Under the pieces are notes generated by a model that saw only the letters and a list, made by a program, of their open reading frames with translations, had not been told where the DNA came from and did no database searches. The position numbers and the translations under genes were made by a program. This document shows, one piece after another, positions 29,114 through 38,842 of a stretch of 64,000 nt of DNA; position 1 is the stretch's first letter; each line of letters starts with the position of its first letter. The DNA comes from Maricaulis sp017643475 (GTDB lineage Bacteria > Pseudomonadota > Alphaproteobacteria > Caulobacterales > Maricaulaceae): contig NZ_CP138920.1 in assembly GCF_047123815.1 (NCBI RefSeq), positions 2,604,001 through 2,668,000 of the forward strand, given 5' to 3'.

Positions 29114-29154
29114 CCGCCCCTGTCGTTGTTTGTAAGCGAAGGGGCGGCTTTTTT
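29114..29154 (+). terminator. Rho-independent terminator after ftsZ
   Basis: CCGCCCCT (29114-29121) pairs with AGGGGCGG (29140-29147), followed by C and six T residues. It closes the dcw transcript 50 bp after the ftsZ stop, so lpxC needs its own promoter. Confidence 0.9.
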
Positions 29155-29192
29155 GCCGCATTTGGGTAACCATAAGACGACGGCGAGTAGTT

Positions 29193-30092
29193 GTGATTAA
29201 CCGGCAAACATTGGCCGCACCTGTTGTGTGTGCAGGCGTAGGGCTCCACAGCGGCGATCATGTTCGCCTGGTGATGCAACCTGCTTCCGCTGGTACCGGC
29301 ATCGTCTTTATCCGCTCCGACATCAAGTCTCACGACAATCGAATTGAAGCGCGCGCTGACGCTGTCTCCGCGGTTCGTCTTGGTACGACAATTTCCAATG
29401 CCGCAGGCGCGACTGTTGCGACTGTCGAACATCTGATGGCGGCCCTGGCCGGTATCGGTGTTGATGATCTCATTGTTGAGATCGATGGCCCCGAACTGCC
29501 GGTTATGGACGGGTCATCTGCTCCCTTTGTTGAGCTTATTCACAAGGTGGGCCTCACGGCGCATGCCATGCCGCGCCGCGCGATACAGGTTCTCAAGCCG
29601 GTCGTCGTGGAGACCGAAGGCCGCCGCGCCAGCTTCCTGCCGGCCCTGCGTCCCATGATCGAGGTTGATATCAGCTTCGAACACCAGGCGGTGGGCCGTC
29701 AAAGCTGTGTTTTCGACGTTACGCCGGATATTTTCGCCGAGGATATCGCGGGAGCACGTACCTTCGGTTTCAAGAAGGATTACGAAGCGCTGCTCGCAGC
29801 CGGCCTCGCCCGTGGTGGTTCCATGGACAATGCCGTTGTTCTCGACGAGGAGGGCGTCGTAAATCCGGAAGGTTTGCGTTTCGCCGACGAGTTTGTCCGT
29901 CACAAGGCGCTGGACGCTCTGGGGGATCTATACCTTGCGGGCGCACCGATTCTCGGTCGCTATTCAGCCAGCCGACCGGGGCATGCCATCAATAACGAGG
30001 CTCTCCGGGCTCTACTGAGCGACACTTCGGCATGGAAAATGGTGCCGATGCGCGGTGGTGTGGCCAAGGAAGTGGCGCTCGCCAAATCCTGA
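29193..30092 (+). CDS. lpxC: UDP-3-O-acyl-N-acetylglucosamine deacetylase
   Basis: A 299-residue zinc enzyme for the committed step of lipid A synthesis. Zinc ligands fit the E. coli pattern: His80 (in VEHLMAAL), His237 and Asp241 (in HKALD), with catalytic His264 (in GHAINNEAL). The MDGSSAPFVELI block is also present. The start is GTG at 29193. It follows the ftsZ terminator, the standard order in this class. Presence of LpxC means the outer membrane has lipid A. Confidence 0.96.
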   Translation: MINRQTLAAPVVCAGVGLHSGDHVRLVMQPASAGTGIVFIRSDIKSHDNRIEARADAVSAVRLGTTISNAAGATVATVEHLMAALAGIGVDDLIVEIDGPELPVMDGSSAPFVELIHKVGLTAHAMPRRAIQVLKPVVVETEGRRASFLPALRPMIEVDISFEHQAVGRQSCVFDVTPDIFAEDIAGARTFGFKKDYEALLAAGLARGGSMDNAVVLDEEGVVNPEGLRFADEFVRHKALDALGDLYLAGAPILGRYSASRPGHAINNEALRALLSDTSAWKMVPMRGGVAKEVALAKS

Positions 30093-30198
30093 AATTTGAC
30101 CGACTTACTGACACGGGCCTTTTGCCCCGGCGAATGATCCGCTACAAAGCTGTTCAAGACTGGCCGATATCGGCTGATTAACTACAAGAGTCGTGTAG

Positions 30199-31029
30199 AT
30201 GCCTGTTTCGCCGCGCCTGATCGTTCCCGTTCTCGGTTCCGCCATCCTGGCCGCCTGCGCCAGCCGCGTGGACAACTCTGTCGCCTATGTAGAGCGACCG
30301 GTTGAGACGATTTACGCGGAAGCCTTCGAGACAATGGATCGTCGCCAGTTCCGCCTGGCGGCTGCGCAATTCGACGAGGTCGAACGCCAGCACCCGTATT
30401 CGGAATGGGCTCGCCGCTCGATGTTGATGGCGGCTTTTGCAAACTATCAGTCCCGCAATTACGAGGAAGCGATCTCGGATGCTCAGCGTTTTATCTCGCT
30501 GCACCCGGGTAATCGCAACACCGCCTACGCCTATTATCTGATCGCGATATCCTATTTCGAACAGATCATGGATGTGGGCCGTGACCAGCAGACGACCCAG
30601 CAGGCCATGGAAGCACTGCAGCAAGTTGTCCGTCGTTTCCCGGAGAGCCGGTACGCTACGGACGCGCGCCTCAAGATTGATATGACGCGTGACCACTTGG
30701 CCGGCAAGGAGATGGATGTTGGCCGTTGGTATCTGCGCCGCAATTTCCATCTGGCGGCGATCAACCGCTTCCGTAATGTAGTTGCTGAGTATGAAACCAC
30801 TTCACACACGCCGGAAGCGCTTCACCGTCTGGTCGAGGCCTATGTAGCCCTGGGAATCGACGAGGAAGCCCGTCAGGTCGCCTCCGTCCTGGGTTATAAC
30901 TTCCCGGGCAGTGAATGGTATGATGCGAGCTACGCACTTCTCTCTCGCGAGGGTATCGCTCTCGACGAGGGTATCGAGCAAGGCGATCCGAGCTATTTCC
31001 AGCGCGCTTGGCGCCGGCTGTTCGGTTAA
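30199..31029 (+). CDS. bamD: Outer membrane assembly lipoprotein BamD
   Basis: A 276-residue lipoprotein of the BAM complex that inserts barrel proteins such as the TonB receptor encoded nearby. The signal ends in the lipobox LAAC (Cys20). Five TPR-like helical repeats fill the rest, beginning ETIYAEAFETMDRRQFRLAAAQFDEVERQHPYS. The lpxC-bamD-recN-ligA order supports the assignment. The start ATG is in a region lacking a strong ribosome site. Confidence 0.93.
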   Translation: MPVSPRLIVPVLGSAILAACASRVDNSVAYVERPVETIYAEAFETMDRRQFRLAAAQFDEVERQHPYSEWARRSMLMAAFANYQSRNYEEAISDAQRFISLHPGNRNTAYAYYLIAISYFEQIMDVGRDQQTTQQAMEALQQVVRRFPESRYATDARLKIDMTRDHLAGKEMDVGRWYLRRNFHLAAINRFRNVVAEYETTSHTPEALHRLVEAYVALGIDEEARQVASVLGYNFPGSEWYDASYALLSREGIALDEGIEQGDPSYFQRAWRRLFG

Positions 31030-31052
31030 CCGGCGAGGTTTCACCACGCCGA

Positions 31053-32747
31053 ATGCTGCAATCACTCTCAATCCGCAATGTGGTCCTGATCGACACGCTT
31101 GATGCGGTTTTCGAGAGTGGATTGTGCGCGCTTACCGGCGAGACTGGTGCAGGAAAATCCATTCTTCTCGGGGCGCTCGGCCTTGCACTTGGAGAACGTG
31201 CCGATCGCGGGCAGGTTCGCTCAGGGGCGCCGGAAGCCCGCGCCACCGCCGAGTTTGACCTGCCTGACTGCCATGCCGCGAAAACGGTGCTCGAGGACGC
31301 TGGCATCGACCTGGAGCCTGGGGAACCCGTTGTTCTGCGTCGCCGTCTGAGCGAGGACGGGCGTTCGCGCGTTCATGTCAATGACCAGGCCGCGAGCGTC
31401 GGTCTGTTACGCCAGCTGGGAGAAGTCCTGGTCGAGATTCATGGACAGCATGACGGCCGTGGCCTGATGGATCAGAAGACCCATGTCGCCTATCTCGACA
31501 CCTATGCAGACCATTCCGGCCTTCTGACTGAGTGTCACAGTGCCTGGAAACATGTTTCTGATGCCAAGGCTCGGCTGGAGGAGTTGATCCGCTCCAACAA
31601 TGCGACGGAGAGCGAGCAGGACTATTTGCGTCACGCGCTGGGCGAGCTGGACACACTGGACCCTCATGAAGGCGAGGAAGAGGCGCTGGCTGAAGAACGC
31701 CAGTTCCTGATGGGGGCCGAGCGAGCCCTGGGCGACCTGCAATCAGCACAGGACGCATTGCGCGGCGATGGCGGCGGATTGGAGAACCGCCTCAACAATG
31801 CGTTGCGGGGGTTGGATCGCGTCCGAGAACAGATCGGTGAAGGCGGCGATGCCGGCAAAGCGCTGGAACGGGCCTCATCTGCCATCGATCGCGCGCTGAT
31901 CGAGTTCGAGGAAGCCAGCGAAGCACTGGCTGATGCTGGTCATGCGTTCGATGTTGAACCAGGGCGGCTGGAGGCGGTCGAAGAGCGGTTGTTCGCTCTG
32001 CGTGGTGCAGCCCGTAAACATTCCGTGCCTGTGAACGAGCTCAACGCCCTGCGTAATCGTTTCGCGGACCAGCTGCAGGCGATCGATGATGCCGGTGAGT
32101 TGATCGCCGAGGCTGAAAAGGCCGTGAAGTCGGCACAGACGGTTTACGATGCAGCGGCCCGGGACCTCACCAAGAGCCGGTTAGAGGCCGGGCAAAGGCT
32201 TGAAAAACAGGTCGCGGAGGAACTCGCTCCCTTGAAGATGGATAAGGCGCGAGTTCGCGTCAGCGTGAACGACGACCCGGAACGTGCAGGTGCGCGCGGC
32301 TGGGACAAGGTCGTGTTCGAGGTTTCCACAAATCCGGGCGCGCCGTTCGGGCCGCTCGACAAGATTGCCTCCGGGGGCGAGCTGTCGCGTTTTGGGCTGG
32401 CCCTGAAAGTCGTATTGGCCGGTCGGGAACAGGGCCTCACCATGGTCTTTGACGAGGTTGATCAGGGCGTGGGCGGTGCCGTTGCTGATGCGGTAGGCCG
32501 GCGCCTCAAACGATTGTCCAGGCACGGTCAAACGCTGGTCGTCACGCATTCTCCGCAAGTTGCTGCTGTGGCAGATCATCACTGGAAGATCGAGAAATCC
32601 GATGATGGCGAGGGCGGCGTACGGACCACGCTCCGTCTGCTCCAGGGCGAGGAGCGCCGCGAGGAAGTCGCCCGCATGCTGTCCGGCGCTGACATAACCG
32701 ACGCTGCGCGTGCACAGGCCGATGCATTGATGGCGGTAGAGGCGTAA
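31053..32747 (+). CDS. recN: DNA repair protein RecN
   Basis: A 564-residue SMC-like ATPase for double-strand break repair. Walker A GETGAGKS is at residues 29-36; two coiled-coil arms occupy roughly 150-370; the ABC signature is present as ASGGELSRFGLALK, followed by the Walker B segment MVFDEVDQGVGG. The start is the ATG at 31053, which gives the standard MLxxLxIxNxxLID N-terminus; an earlier start at 31008 would overlap bamD. Confidence 0.95.
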   Translation: MLQSLSIRNVVLIDTLDAVFESGLCALTGETGAGKSILLGALGLALGERADRGQVRSGAPEARATAEFDLPDCHAAKTVLEDAGIDLEPGEPVVLRRRLSEDGRSRVHVNDQAASVGLLRQLGEVLVEIHGQHDGRGLMDQKTHVAYLDTYADHSGLLTECHSAWKHVSDAKARLEELIRSNNATESEQDYLRHALGELDTLDPHEGEEEALAEERQFLMGAERALGDLQSAQDALRGDGGGLENRLNNALRGLDRVREQIGEGGDAGKALERASSAIDRALIEFEEASEALADAGHAFDVEPGRLEAVEERLFALRGAARKHSVPVNELNALRNRFADQLQAIDDAGELIAEAEKAVKSAQTVYDAAARDLTKSRLEAGQRLEKQVAEELAPLKMDKARVRVSVNDDPERAGARGWDKVVFEVSTNPGAPFGPLDKIASGGELSRFGLALKVVLAGREQGLTMVFDEVDQGVGGAVADAVGRRLKRLSRHGQTLVVTHSPQVAAVADHHWKIEKSDDGEGGVRTTLRLLQGEERREEVARMLSGADITDAARAQADALMAVEA

Positions 32748-32782
32748 CGTGTCCGCGTGTGAGTGATTCCGAGGGGGATGCC

Positions 32783-34891
32783 GTGAGCGCGCTGAAAGAC
32801 GTCGATCATCTTAACGAAACCGAGGCGCGAGATGAGCATACCCGCCTGGCGCGTGAGATCGGCAAACACGACAAGGCCTATTACCAGGACGACGCGCCCA
32901 AAATTTCCGACGCTGTCTATGACGGTCTGCGCCAGCGGCTGATTGCGATCGAGGCGCGCTTCCCGCAATTCGTGGATCTGTTCTCACCCACCCAGCGTGT
33001 TGGAGCAGCGCCGTCCGGAAAGTTTGGCGAGATCACCCATGCCGTGCCCATGCTGTCGCTGGGTAACGCTTTCAATGATGAAGACGTCGAGGACTTCGTG
33101 GCCCGGATCCGCCGCTTTCTCGGTCTGGACGAGCATGAGAAGATCGAAATCACTGCCGAGCCGAAAATCGACGGGCTCTCCGCCAATCTGCGATACGAGA
33201 AGGGGCAGCTTGTTTCCGGCGCTACCCGCGGCGACGGCGCGACCGGCGAGGATGTCACCCGCAACCTCATGACCTTGAAGGATATTCCGCACGCTCTGCC
33301 GGGGAATGACTGGCCGGAGGTTCTGGAAGTGCGGGGGGAAGTCTATATGTCCCACGAGGACTTTGCCGCCCTCAATGCGCGTCAGGTTGAGCTGGGAAGA
33401 CCGGAATACAAGAATCCACGTAACGCTGCAGCCGGGTCATTGCGCCAGATTGACCCGAGTGTCACTGCACAGCGCCCGCTGCGTTTCTTTGCCTATGCCT
33501 GGGGAGAGCTTTCCCAGCCATTGTCCGGATCCCAGTTCGATGCGGTACATCGTTTCGACGCCTGGGGTTTTCAAACCAATTCGCATATGAAGAAATGCGG
33601 GAGCGTGGCTGAAATCCTCGAGGTCTATCACGGTATCGAGGCACAACGGGCCTCGCTTGGTTATGATATCGACGGTGTTGTCTACAAGGTAGATCGCCTG
33701 GACTGGCAGGAACGGCTGGGGTTCGCATCTCGCGCGCCGCGCTGGGCCATTGCCCACAAGTTTCCCGCTGAACAGGCCACGACTGTACTCGAAGGCATTG
33801 ATATCCAAGTCGGTCGCACCGGTTCTCTGACACCGGTTGCGCGGCTCAAGCCGGTGACAGTCGGCGGTGTGGTGGTCTCCAATGTCACCTTGCACAATGA
33901 AGACGAGATCCTCCGCAAGGATGTTCGAGTGGGTGATACCGTCGTGGTCCAGCGGGCGGGTGATGTTATTCCGCAAATCGTACGTGTCGCTGACGCTGAC
34001 CGCGCTGGCCGTGGTGAGGCTTTTGTTTTTCCAACCGAATGTCCTGTGTGCGGTTCTCACGCATTGCGAGAGCATGATGAGAAAACGGGCAAGCTGGACG
34101 CGGTGCGGCGTTGCACCGGAGGCATGGTCTGCGACGCCCAGCTCAGCCGAAGCCTCGAGCACTTCGTCTCACGCAAGGCGTTCGATATTGAAGGATTTGG
34201 CAGCAAACAGGTCGAGACATTCCACGCAGAGGGGTTGGTGCGGGAGCCGTCTGCCATTTTTACACTTCGTGAGCGAAATATTTCTGGTGAAATCCAGCCC
34301 CCGTTGCAGGAGCGTGAGGGGTGGGGTGAAACCAGCGTGGCCAATCTGTTCAATGCGATTGATGAGCGCCGCCGGATTTCGCTTGCCCGCCTGCTTAATG
34401 CGCTGGGTATCCGTCACGTCGGTGAGGGGACAGCGCAATTGCTGGCCCGGACCTATGGCAGCTGGTCGAGTTTCTTCGCCGCGGTCCGAAACCTGTCTGA
34501 CGAGACGGTGCGCGCTGAGCTCCTGGCGGTTGATGGTATAGGTGACACTGCGCTGGAGGCGCTCGAGCAGTACTTCTCCGAACCGCTCAATGTTGAAGCC
34601 TTGGAGCGTCTCACAGCGCAGCTGACCATCGAGGATGCCGAACAGGTCTCCGCCGACAGTCCGGTCGCTGGCAAGACTGTTGTCTTTACCGGCACGCTGG
34701 AACGCATGACGCGGGATGAGGCCAAGGCCAAGGCGCAATCGCTTGGCGCCAAGGTTTCCGGTTCGGTCTCCAAGAAGACCGATCTGTTGATTGCGGGACC
34801 CGGTGCGGGCTCGAAGGCGAAGAAAGCAGCTGATCTCGGTGTCGAGACCATTACCGAGGATGCCTGGTTCGAGCTGATCGGAGAGGTTTAA
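32783..34891 (+). CDS. ligA: NAD-dependent DNA ligase LigA
   Basis: A 702-residue replicative and repair ligase. The adenylation lysine is in EPKIDG (about residue 128), followed by the OB fold, a four-cysteine zinc finger (CPVC...C...C near residue 420), helix-hairpin-helix repeats and a C-terminal BRCT domain (about 625-700). The GTG at 32783 is preferred because GAGGGGG lies 5 bp upstream; a GTG at 32759 would add 8 residues. Convergent with the lipoprotein gene at 34895, with only 3 bp between stops. Confidence 0.96.
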   Translation: MSALKDVDHLNETEARDEHTRLAREIGKHDKAYYQDDAPKISDAVYDGLRQRLIAIEARFPQFVDLFSPTQRVGAAPSGKFGEITHAVPMLSLGNAFNDEDVEDFVARIRRFLGLDEHEKIEITAEPKIDGLSANLRYEKGQLVSGATRGDGATGEDVTRNLMTLKDIPHALPGNDWPEVLEVRGEVYMSHEDFAALNARQVELGRPEYKNPRNAAAGSLRQIDPSVTAQRPLRFFAYAWGELSQPLSGSQFDAVHRFDAWGFQTNSHMKKCGSVAEILEVYHGIEAQRASLGYDIDGVVYKVDRLDWQERLGFASRAPRWAIAHKFPAEQATTVLEGIDIQVGRTGSLTPVARLKPVTVGGVVVSNVTLHNEDEILRKDVRVGDTVVVQRAGDVIPQIVRVADADRAGRGEAFVFPTECPVCGSHALREHDEKTGKLDAVRRCTGGMVCDAQLSRSLEHFVSRKAFDIEGFGSKQVETFHAEGLVREPSAIFTLRERNISGEIQPPLQEREGWGETSVANLFNAIDERRRISLARLLNALGIRHVGEGTAQLLARTYGSWSSFFAAVRNLSDETVRAELLAVDGIGDTALEALEQYFSEPLNVEALERLTAQLTIEDAEQVSADSPVAGKTVVFTGTLERMTRDEAKAKAQSLGAKVSGSVSKKTDLLIAGPGAGSKAKKAADLGVETITEDAWFELIGEV

Positions 34892-34894
34892 GTC

Positions 34895-35434
34895 CTAGTC
34901 CACGGGAAAGAGCCGTACGCCGTCGCTGATTTGCCCACCCATTTCCTCGACATAGGTCGTGAACACTGCGCGTAGGTGCGCTGTATCAGTCAGCGCGCAC
35001 TGACGGTCACCTTCCTCGGCAAAGCCCAGCTCAACGCGTGCTTCCGCGGAGAGACGGTTGCACATGGGCAGGTGAGCGTAATAGCTGCCGTCGGAATAGG
35101 CGAACATAAGCACGTACACGTACTCGTCATCGTCGGAGGTATTGGCGTGTCCGGCAAAAATATGTTGGTCAATCTGCATGAAGACCGCATTGGCTAGCGG
35201 CATGTCTTCAGTCTCTGAATGAAGTCGGCCATCGCGATAGGTGATCTCTCCCTGCCAGACCTCCTCCGGCTCGGAATAGGACCCGTCCTCATCCAGCGTG
35301 AGTGCGCGATATTCCCCCGCAGCGAGCGTCTCAACCCGGTTTTCTTCGGAGATCAGGTCAGTGGCAGAATAGAAACAGCCGCCTAGTCCAATCGAAACGA
35401 AAATGAGTAGCGTCAGAAAACTGTATTGTTTCAT
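34895..35434 (-). CDS. Unknown lipoprotein, paralogue of the next gene
   Basis: A 179-residue lipoprotein; signal peptide ends in LGGC. After the Cys it shares a pattern with the protein encoded at 35494-36018: an opening CFY...LIS, a central block naming a visual dyad of Tyr/Trp-rich strands, a late single Cys flanked by LSAEAR/LSDAAR, and a C-terminal region ending in a short acidic tail. No known domain was recognised. A ribosome site (GGGGAAG) precedes the ATG. Confidence 0.75.
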   Translation of the reverse strand: MKQYSFLTLLIFVSIGLGGCFYSATDLISEENRVETLAAGEYRALTLDEDGSYSEPEEVWQGEITYRDGRLHSETEDMPLANAVFMQIDQHIFAGHANTSDDDEYVYVLMFAYSDGSYYAHLPMCNRLSAEARVELGFAEEGDRQCALTDTAHLRAVFTTYVEEMGGQISDGVRLFPVD

Positions 35435-35493
35435 CGTGACTTCCCCTGTGATTTGAATCCACTCTAGGAAGTTCGCGCGTCAAAAATAGGGCT

Positions 35494-36018
35494 CTATTCG
35501 ACGGGCCGGTAAACGCCGTCGAGGCGAGGCGCGCCATCATGTTCCGCCAGATAGGTCTGCAGGACTGCGCTGAGCACGTCCCAGCGTTCAATCCTACAGG
35601 CGCCGTCCTCCATCTCCTCGACGAGTTCATAGGCCTCGCGCGCCGCGTCGGACAGATCCGAACAGGACGGGTTGTGATAGCTGACAAGTCCGTCGGGATA
35701 GACCCAGACCAGTCCGAACAGATAGTGGTCGTCCGACTTTTTCTGGGCCGCATAAACACCAGGTACCAGTTCGCGCAGGCGGACATCCGAATGCGGGAAT
35801 TCGGCAGTATCGGAGGAATAGATCCATCCGCGCCGTTCAATCTTCCCGGTCCAGGTGGGACGATCGAAGGGCCGACCATCGGGATGATAGGGGGTGTGGG
35901 TGTAAACCCCCTCAGCGACGGCGAAATCTGCGCCGCGACGGCTGATCAGCGCTTCATCGGCGTAAAAACAGCCGCCCAGCAGGGCGGCTGTCAGAAGGAT
36001 GATCAGCGGTGTACGCAT
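35494..36018 (-). CDS. Unknown lipoprotein, paralogue of the previous gene
   Basis: A 174-residue lipoprotein with lipobox LGGC and the same CFY...LIS start and Cys/LSDAAR features as its neighbour. The ATG at 36018 overlaps the stop of the M24 aminopeptidase by one base (TGATG), so both are probably translated from one mRNA. Similarity to 34895-35434 is low but spread over the length, suggesting an old tandem duplication. Function unknown. Confidence 0.75.
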   Translation of the reverse strand: MRTPLIILLTAALLGGCFYADEALISRRGADFAVAEGVYTHTPYHPDGRPFDRPTWTGKIERRGWIYSSDTAEFPHSDVRLRELVPGVYAAQKKSDDHYLFGLVWVYPDGLVSYHNPSCSDLSDAAREAYELVEEMEDGACRIERWDVLSAVLQTYLAEHDGAPRLDGVYRPVE

Positions 36019-37856
36019 CACGGTGTGGCACCGGCCAGAGGCTCGGTCGCCTTGAGCAGCCAGTCGGCAACATCGCCCTCGACCAGCGGCAGGATACGGT
36101 TGCGTACCTCTGCGTGGTATTCGTCCATCCAGGCCAGCTCGGCCGGCGTAAGCAGGTGCAGGTCGATCAGGTCCTTGTGGATCGGAGCCATGGTCAGGGT
36201 CTCAAAACCCAGCATGTCCCGCTCGCCCTCCGGAATGCCCTTGGCTGGCGAGACGACCTGGAGGTTCTCGACCCGGATGCCGTAACCGTCTTCCTTGTAA
36301 TAGCCCGGCTCGTTGGACACGATCATGCCCGGCTCCAGTGCGACGGCGCTGGGCGCCTTGGAGATGCGTTGCGGGCCTTCATGTACACTGAGAAACGCAC
36401 CGACACCGTGTCCGGTGCCGTGATCGTAGTCGAAACCGGCTTCCCACAGGGGCAGCCGAGCCAGGGTGTCGAGCTGGGTGCCCGTCGTGCCGACCGGGAA
36501 ACGAACTCGGGACAGCGCGATATGGCCTTTTAGTACGCGTGTGAACTGTGTGCGCATTTCGGCGGTTGCTTGCCCGATCGGAACGGTGCGGGTGATGTCT
36601 GTCGTACCGTCCGGATACTGGCCGCCACTATCGACCAGGTAGAGCGAGCCCGGAACGAGTTTCAGATTGCTTTCCTCGGACACACGATAGTGGGCGAAGG
36701 CCGCATTGCCCTGGGCGCCGGAAATCGTGTCGAAGGACAGGTCCCGCAGCTCGGGCAGTTCCATGCGGATCTCTTCCAGCTTGCGGGCCGCCTGGATTTC
36801 GTCGATCTCGCCGGATTGGGCTTCGGTATCCAGCCAGTGCAGGAATTTCGTGATGGCCGCGCCATCACGGATATGCGCCTGGCGGGAGCCTTCCACCTCG
36901 GCTGCGTTCTTGGTCGCCTTGGGGCGCATCACCGGATCTTCCAGCTCCTGCACCACAGCGCCGCCAGCATTCAGCTGGTCGTAAACCCAGGCCGAAGCAG
37001 TGGAGGCGTCCACCCGCACGGTCTTGCCCTGCATCTCCTGCAGGCCGGCCGCGAACTCGCTTTCCGGGCGGATGGCGACTTCATTGCCAAGATGGCTGCG
37101 AGTTTCATCCGTCAGCTTTTTCGGTTCCACGAACAGGGTCGCAGTGCCGTCCTTGTTGATGATCGCAGCCGCCAGGGGCAGGGGCGCACGGGAAACGTCG
37201 CCGCCACGGATGTTGAACAGCCAGGCGATCGACGGCGGTGCCGTGATCACGGCCGCATCTGCAGCGCCGCGCTCGATGGCGATACCGATCCGGTGGCGTT
37301 TGGAGGTGTGTTCCTCACCCGCAAATTCCATCGGCTGCGGATTGATCTCCGCCATCGGTGCCGCGGGACGATCCGTCCAGGCGGTGTCGATCGGGTTGGT
37401 CTCCACGCTGACTAGTTCAACGCCGGCGCGATGCGCTGACACCTGAAGCCGTTTCAGCGAGGCCGGACTGTGCAGACGGGCGTCATAGCCAATCTTTTCA
37501 CCGGATCTGGCCTGGCTCTCGATCCAGCCGGAAAGGCCTTCCTCGACCAGGTCGCGATAATCGAAGATATCCCCGTCGGCCTGTTGGCGAACTTGCAATG
37601 TGTAGCGGCCGTCCACGAAGACCGCTGCACGGTCCTTCATGACGATCGCAGCACCGGCGGAACCGGAAAATCCGCTGATCCACAACAGGCGCTCATTGCA
37701 GTCCGGCAGATACTCGTTGTCATACTCGTCCTCATGCGGGACGAGGAAGCCATCAAGGCCGAGAGCTTGCAGTTCTGAGCGAAGTTTCGGGACGTTGTCG
37801 CGACCAAATTGCGGGCCGCCCTTCACGTCGAAAGTCTGGGAAATCATCTGGGTCAT
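36018..37856 (-). CDS. M24B family aminopeptidase P (Xaa-Pro aminopeptidase)
   Basis: A 612-residue metallopeptidase that removes the first residue when proline is second. Two creatinase N-terminal domains precede the M24 pita-bread domain. Metal ligands appear at Asp409 and Asp420 (LVDSGGQYPDGTTD), then the His in HGTGHGVG and the Glu residues in SNEPGYYKEDGYGIRVEN. The length and double N-terminal domain match the long bacterial/eukaryotic aminopeptidase P type. It heads a leftward set with two lipoproteins. Confidence 0.94.
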   Translation of the reverse strand: MTQMISQTFDVKGGPQFGRDNVPKLRSELQALGLDGFLVPHEDEYDNEYLPDCNERLLWISGFSGSAGAAIVMKDRAAVFVDGRYTLQVRQQADGDIFDYRDLVEEGLSGWIESQARSGEKIGYDARLHSPASLKRLQVSAHRAGVELVSVETNPIDTAWTDRPAAPMAEINPQPMEFAGEEHTSKRHRIGIAIERGAADAAVITAPPSIAWLFNIRGGDVSRAPLPLAAAIINKDGTATLFVEPKKLTDETRSHLGNEVAIRPESEFAAGLQEMQGKTVRVDASTASAWVYDQLNAGGAVVQELEDPVMRPKATKNAAEVEGSRQAHIRDGAAITKFLHWLDTEAQSGEIDEIQAARKLEEIRMELPELRDLSFDTISGAQGNAAFAHYRVSEESNLKLVPGSLYLVDSGGQYPDGTTDITRTVPIGQATAEMRTQFTRVLKGHIALSRVRFPVGTTGTQLDTLARLPLWEAGFDYDHGTGHGVGAFLSVHEGPQRISKAPSAVALEPGMIVSNEPGYYKEDGYGIRVENLQVVSPAKGIPEGERDMLGFETLTMAPIHKDLIDLHLLTPAELAWMDEYHAEVRNRILPLVEGDVADWLLKATEPLAGATP

Positions 37857-37998
37857 GAGCGGACACTAGGCCTGCTCCGTGACGGTTTCAATCTGTGCGC
37901 CACAGCGCCTTGCGAAAGCGCATTGCGGACTTGCCAAACTGGCTCTCCCGCTTTGCCGCGAAAAGGCGCAAGAGGCCCGGCGACAGATGGAGATGCCG

Positions 37999-38157
37999 AT
38001 GTACCCGATGGATGACTTCCTGCGCCTGAATTCCGGTGACAGCCTCAACCGTGCGCTTGACCGCAATCGTCAGCGTGCGGGCATTCGTCTGCGCCAGCGC
38101 ACGACCGATGTCGATGCTTTCCTCTCGGCCTGTGGCGTCAAGGGCAAACGCAAGTAA
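37999..38157 (+). CDS. Small unknown basic protein
   Basis: A 52-residue, Arg/Lys-rich protein (ends VKGKRK) with no recognised domain. The ATG at 37999 has GGAG six bases upstream; the frame stays open back to a GTG at 37879 (92 residues), so a longer product is possible. Its stop is directly next to the stop of the YceI gene on the other strand. Coding status is moderately supported by ribosome site and codon bias only. Confidence 0.5.
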   Translation: MYPMDDFLRLNSGDSLNRALDRNRQRAGIRLRQRTTDVDAFLSACGVKGKRK

Positions 38158-38736
38158 TTACTCGGTCAGATGCCCAAGCGTTTCGATGCGGATGGTGACC
38201 GTGTCGCCGATCAGTGCTGCGGCTGTCGTATTGCCGAAGTCTGAGCGGTTGAGGCTGGCGCGCATCGAGAAACCGGCACCTTCCCGGCCGCCCATGGACG
38301 GGTCTGGGCCGATCCGGTTGAGATCAACCTCGAACGTGACCGGCTGTGTCACGCCTAGCAGGGTGAAATCGCCTGTCACGCGAGCGCTGTCCTCATCAAT
38401 CAACTCGATTGCAGTCGAGGTGAAACGGATTTCCGGGTGCTGAGCCGTATTGAGAAAGCCGGGCCCGTTGACCGCCTGATCGCGTGAGGCGAGACCGGTC
38501 CAAACGGTCGGTGTGTTGACACTCGCGGTGACGCGGCTGTTTTCCGGATGGTCCATATCCAGAACGATCTCGCCGGAACTGTCCGGAAACACGCCGACCG
38601 TCGCGGCATAGCCGAAACGCTCGACCTCGAAGACGATATGGGTATGCCCCGGGTCGATGATGTAGGTGCGCTCTTCAGCAAGGGTGGGGGCGGCCAGGAA
38701 CAGCGCACCCAGGGTCGTGATCAGTGACTTCATCAT
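38158..38736 (-). CDS. YceI family periplasmic protein
   Basis: A 192-residue secreted lipocalin-like protein. A signal peptide ends near APTLA, followed by the family opening YIIDPGHTHIVFEVERFGYA and the closing strands (VTFEVDLNRIG, RSDFG). YceI proteins bind polyisoprenoids or related lipids in the periplasm; the precise role here is unknown. The ATG at 38736 is chosen because it puts the signal peptide first; an in-frame start 10 codons upstream is less likely. Confidence 0.88.
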   Translation of the reverse strand: MMKSLITTLGALFLAAPTLAEERTYIIDPGHTHIVFEVERFGYAATVGVFPDSSGEIVLDMDHPENSRVTASVNTPTVWTGLASRDQAVNGPGFLNTAQHPEIRFTSTAIELIDEDSARVTGDFTLLGVTQPVTFEVDLNRIGPDPSMGGREGAGFSMRASLNRSDFGNTTAAALIGDTVTIRIETLGHLTE

Positions 38737-38842
38737 GTAATCCCAGCGATTTGGGAATGAAATCACCGTGGGTGCGCACGCTCAACGCAAGACCGGGCAC
38801 AATTCGTTGAGCATTCCGACAAATAGGTAAGGTTGGCCGGTG

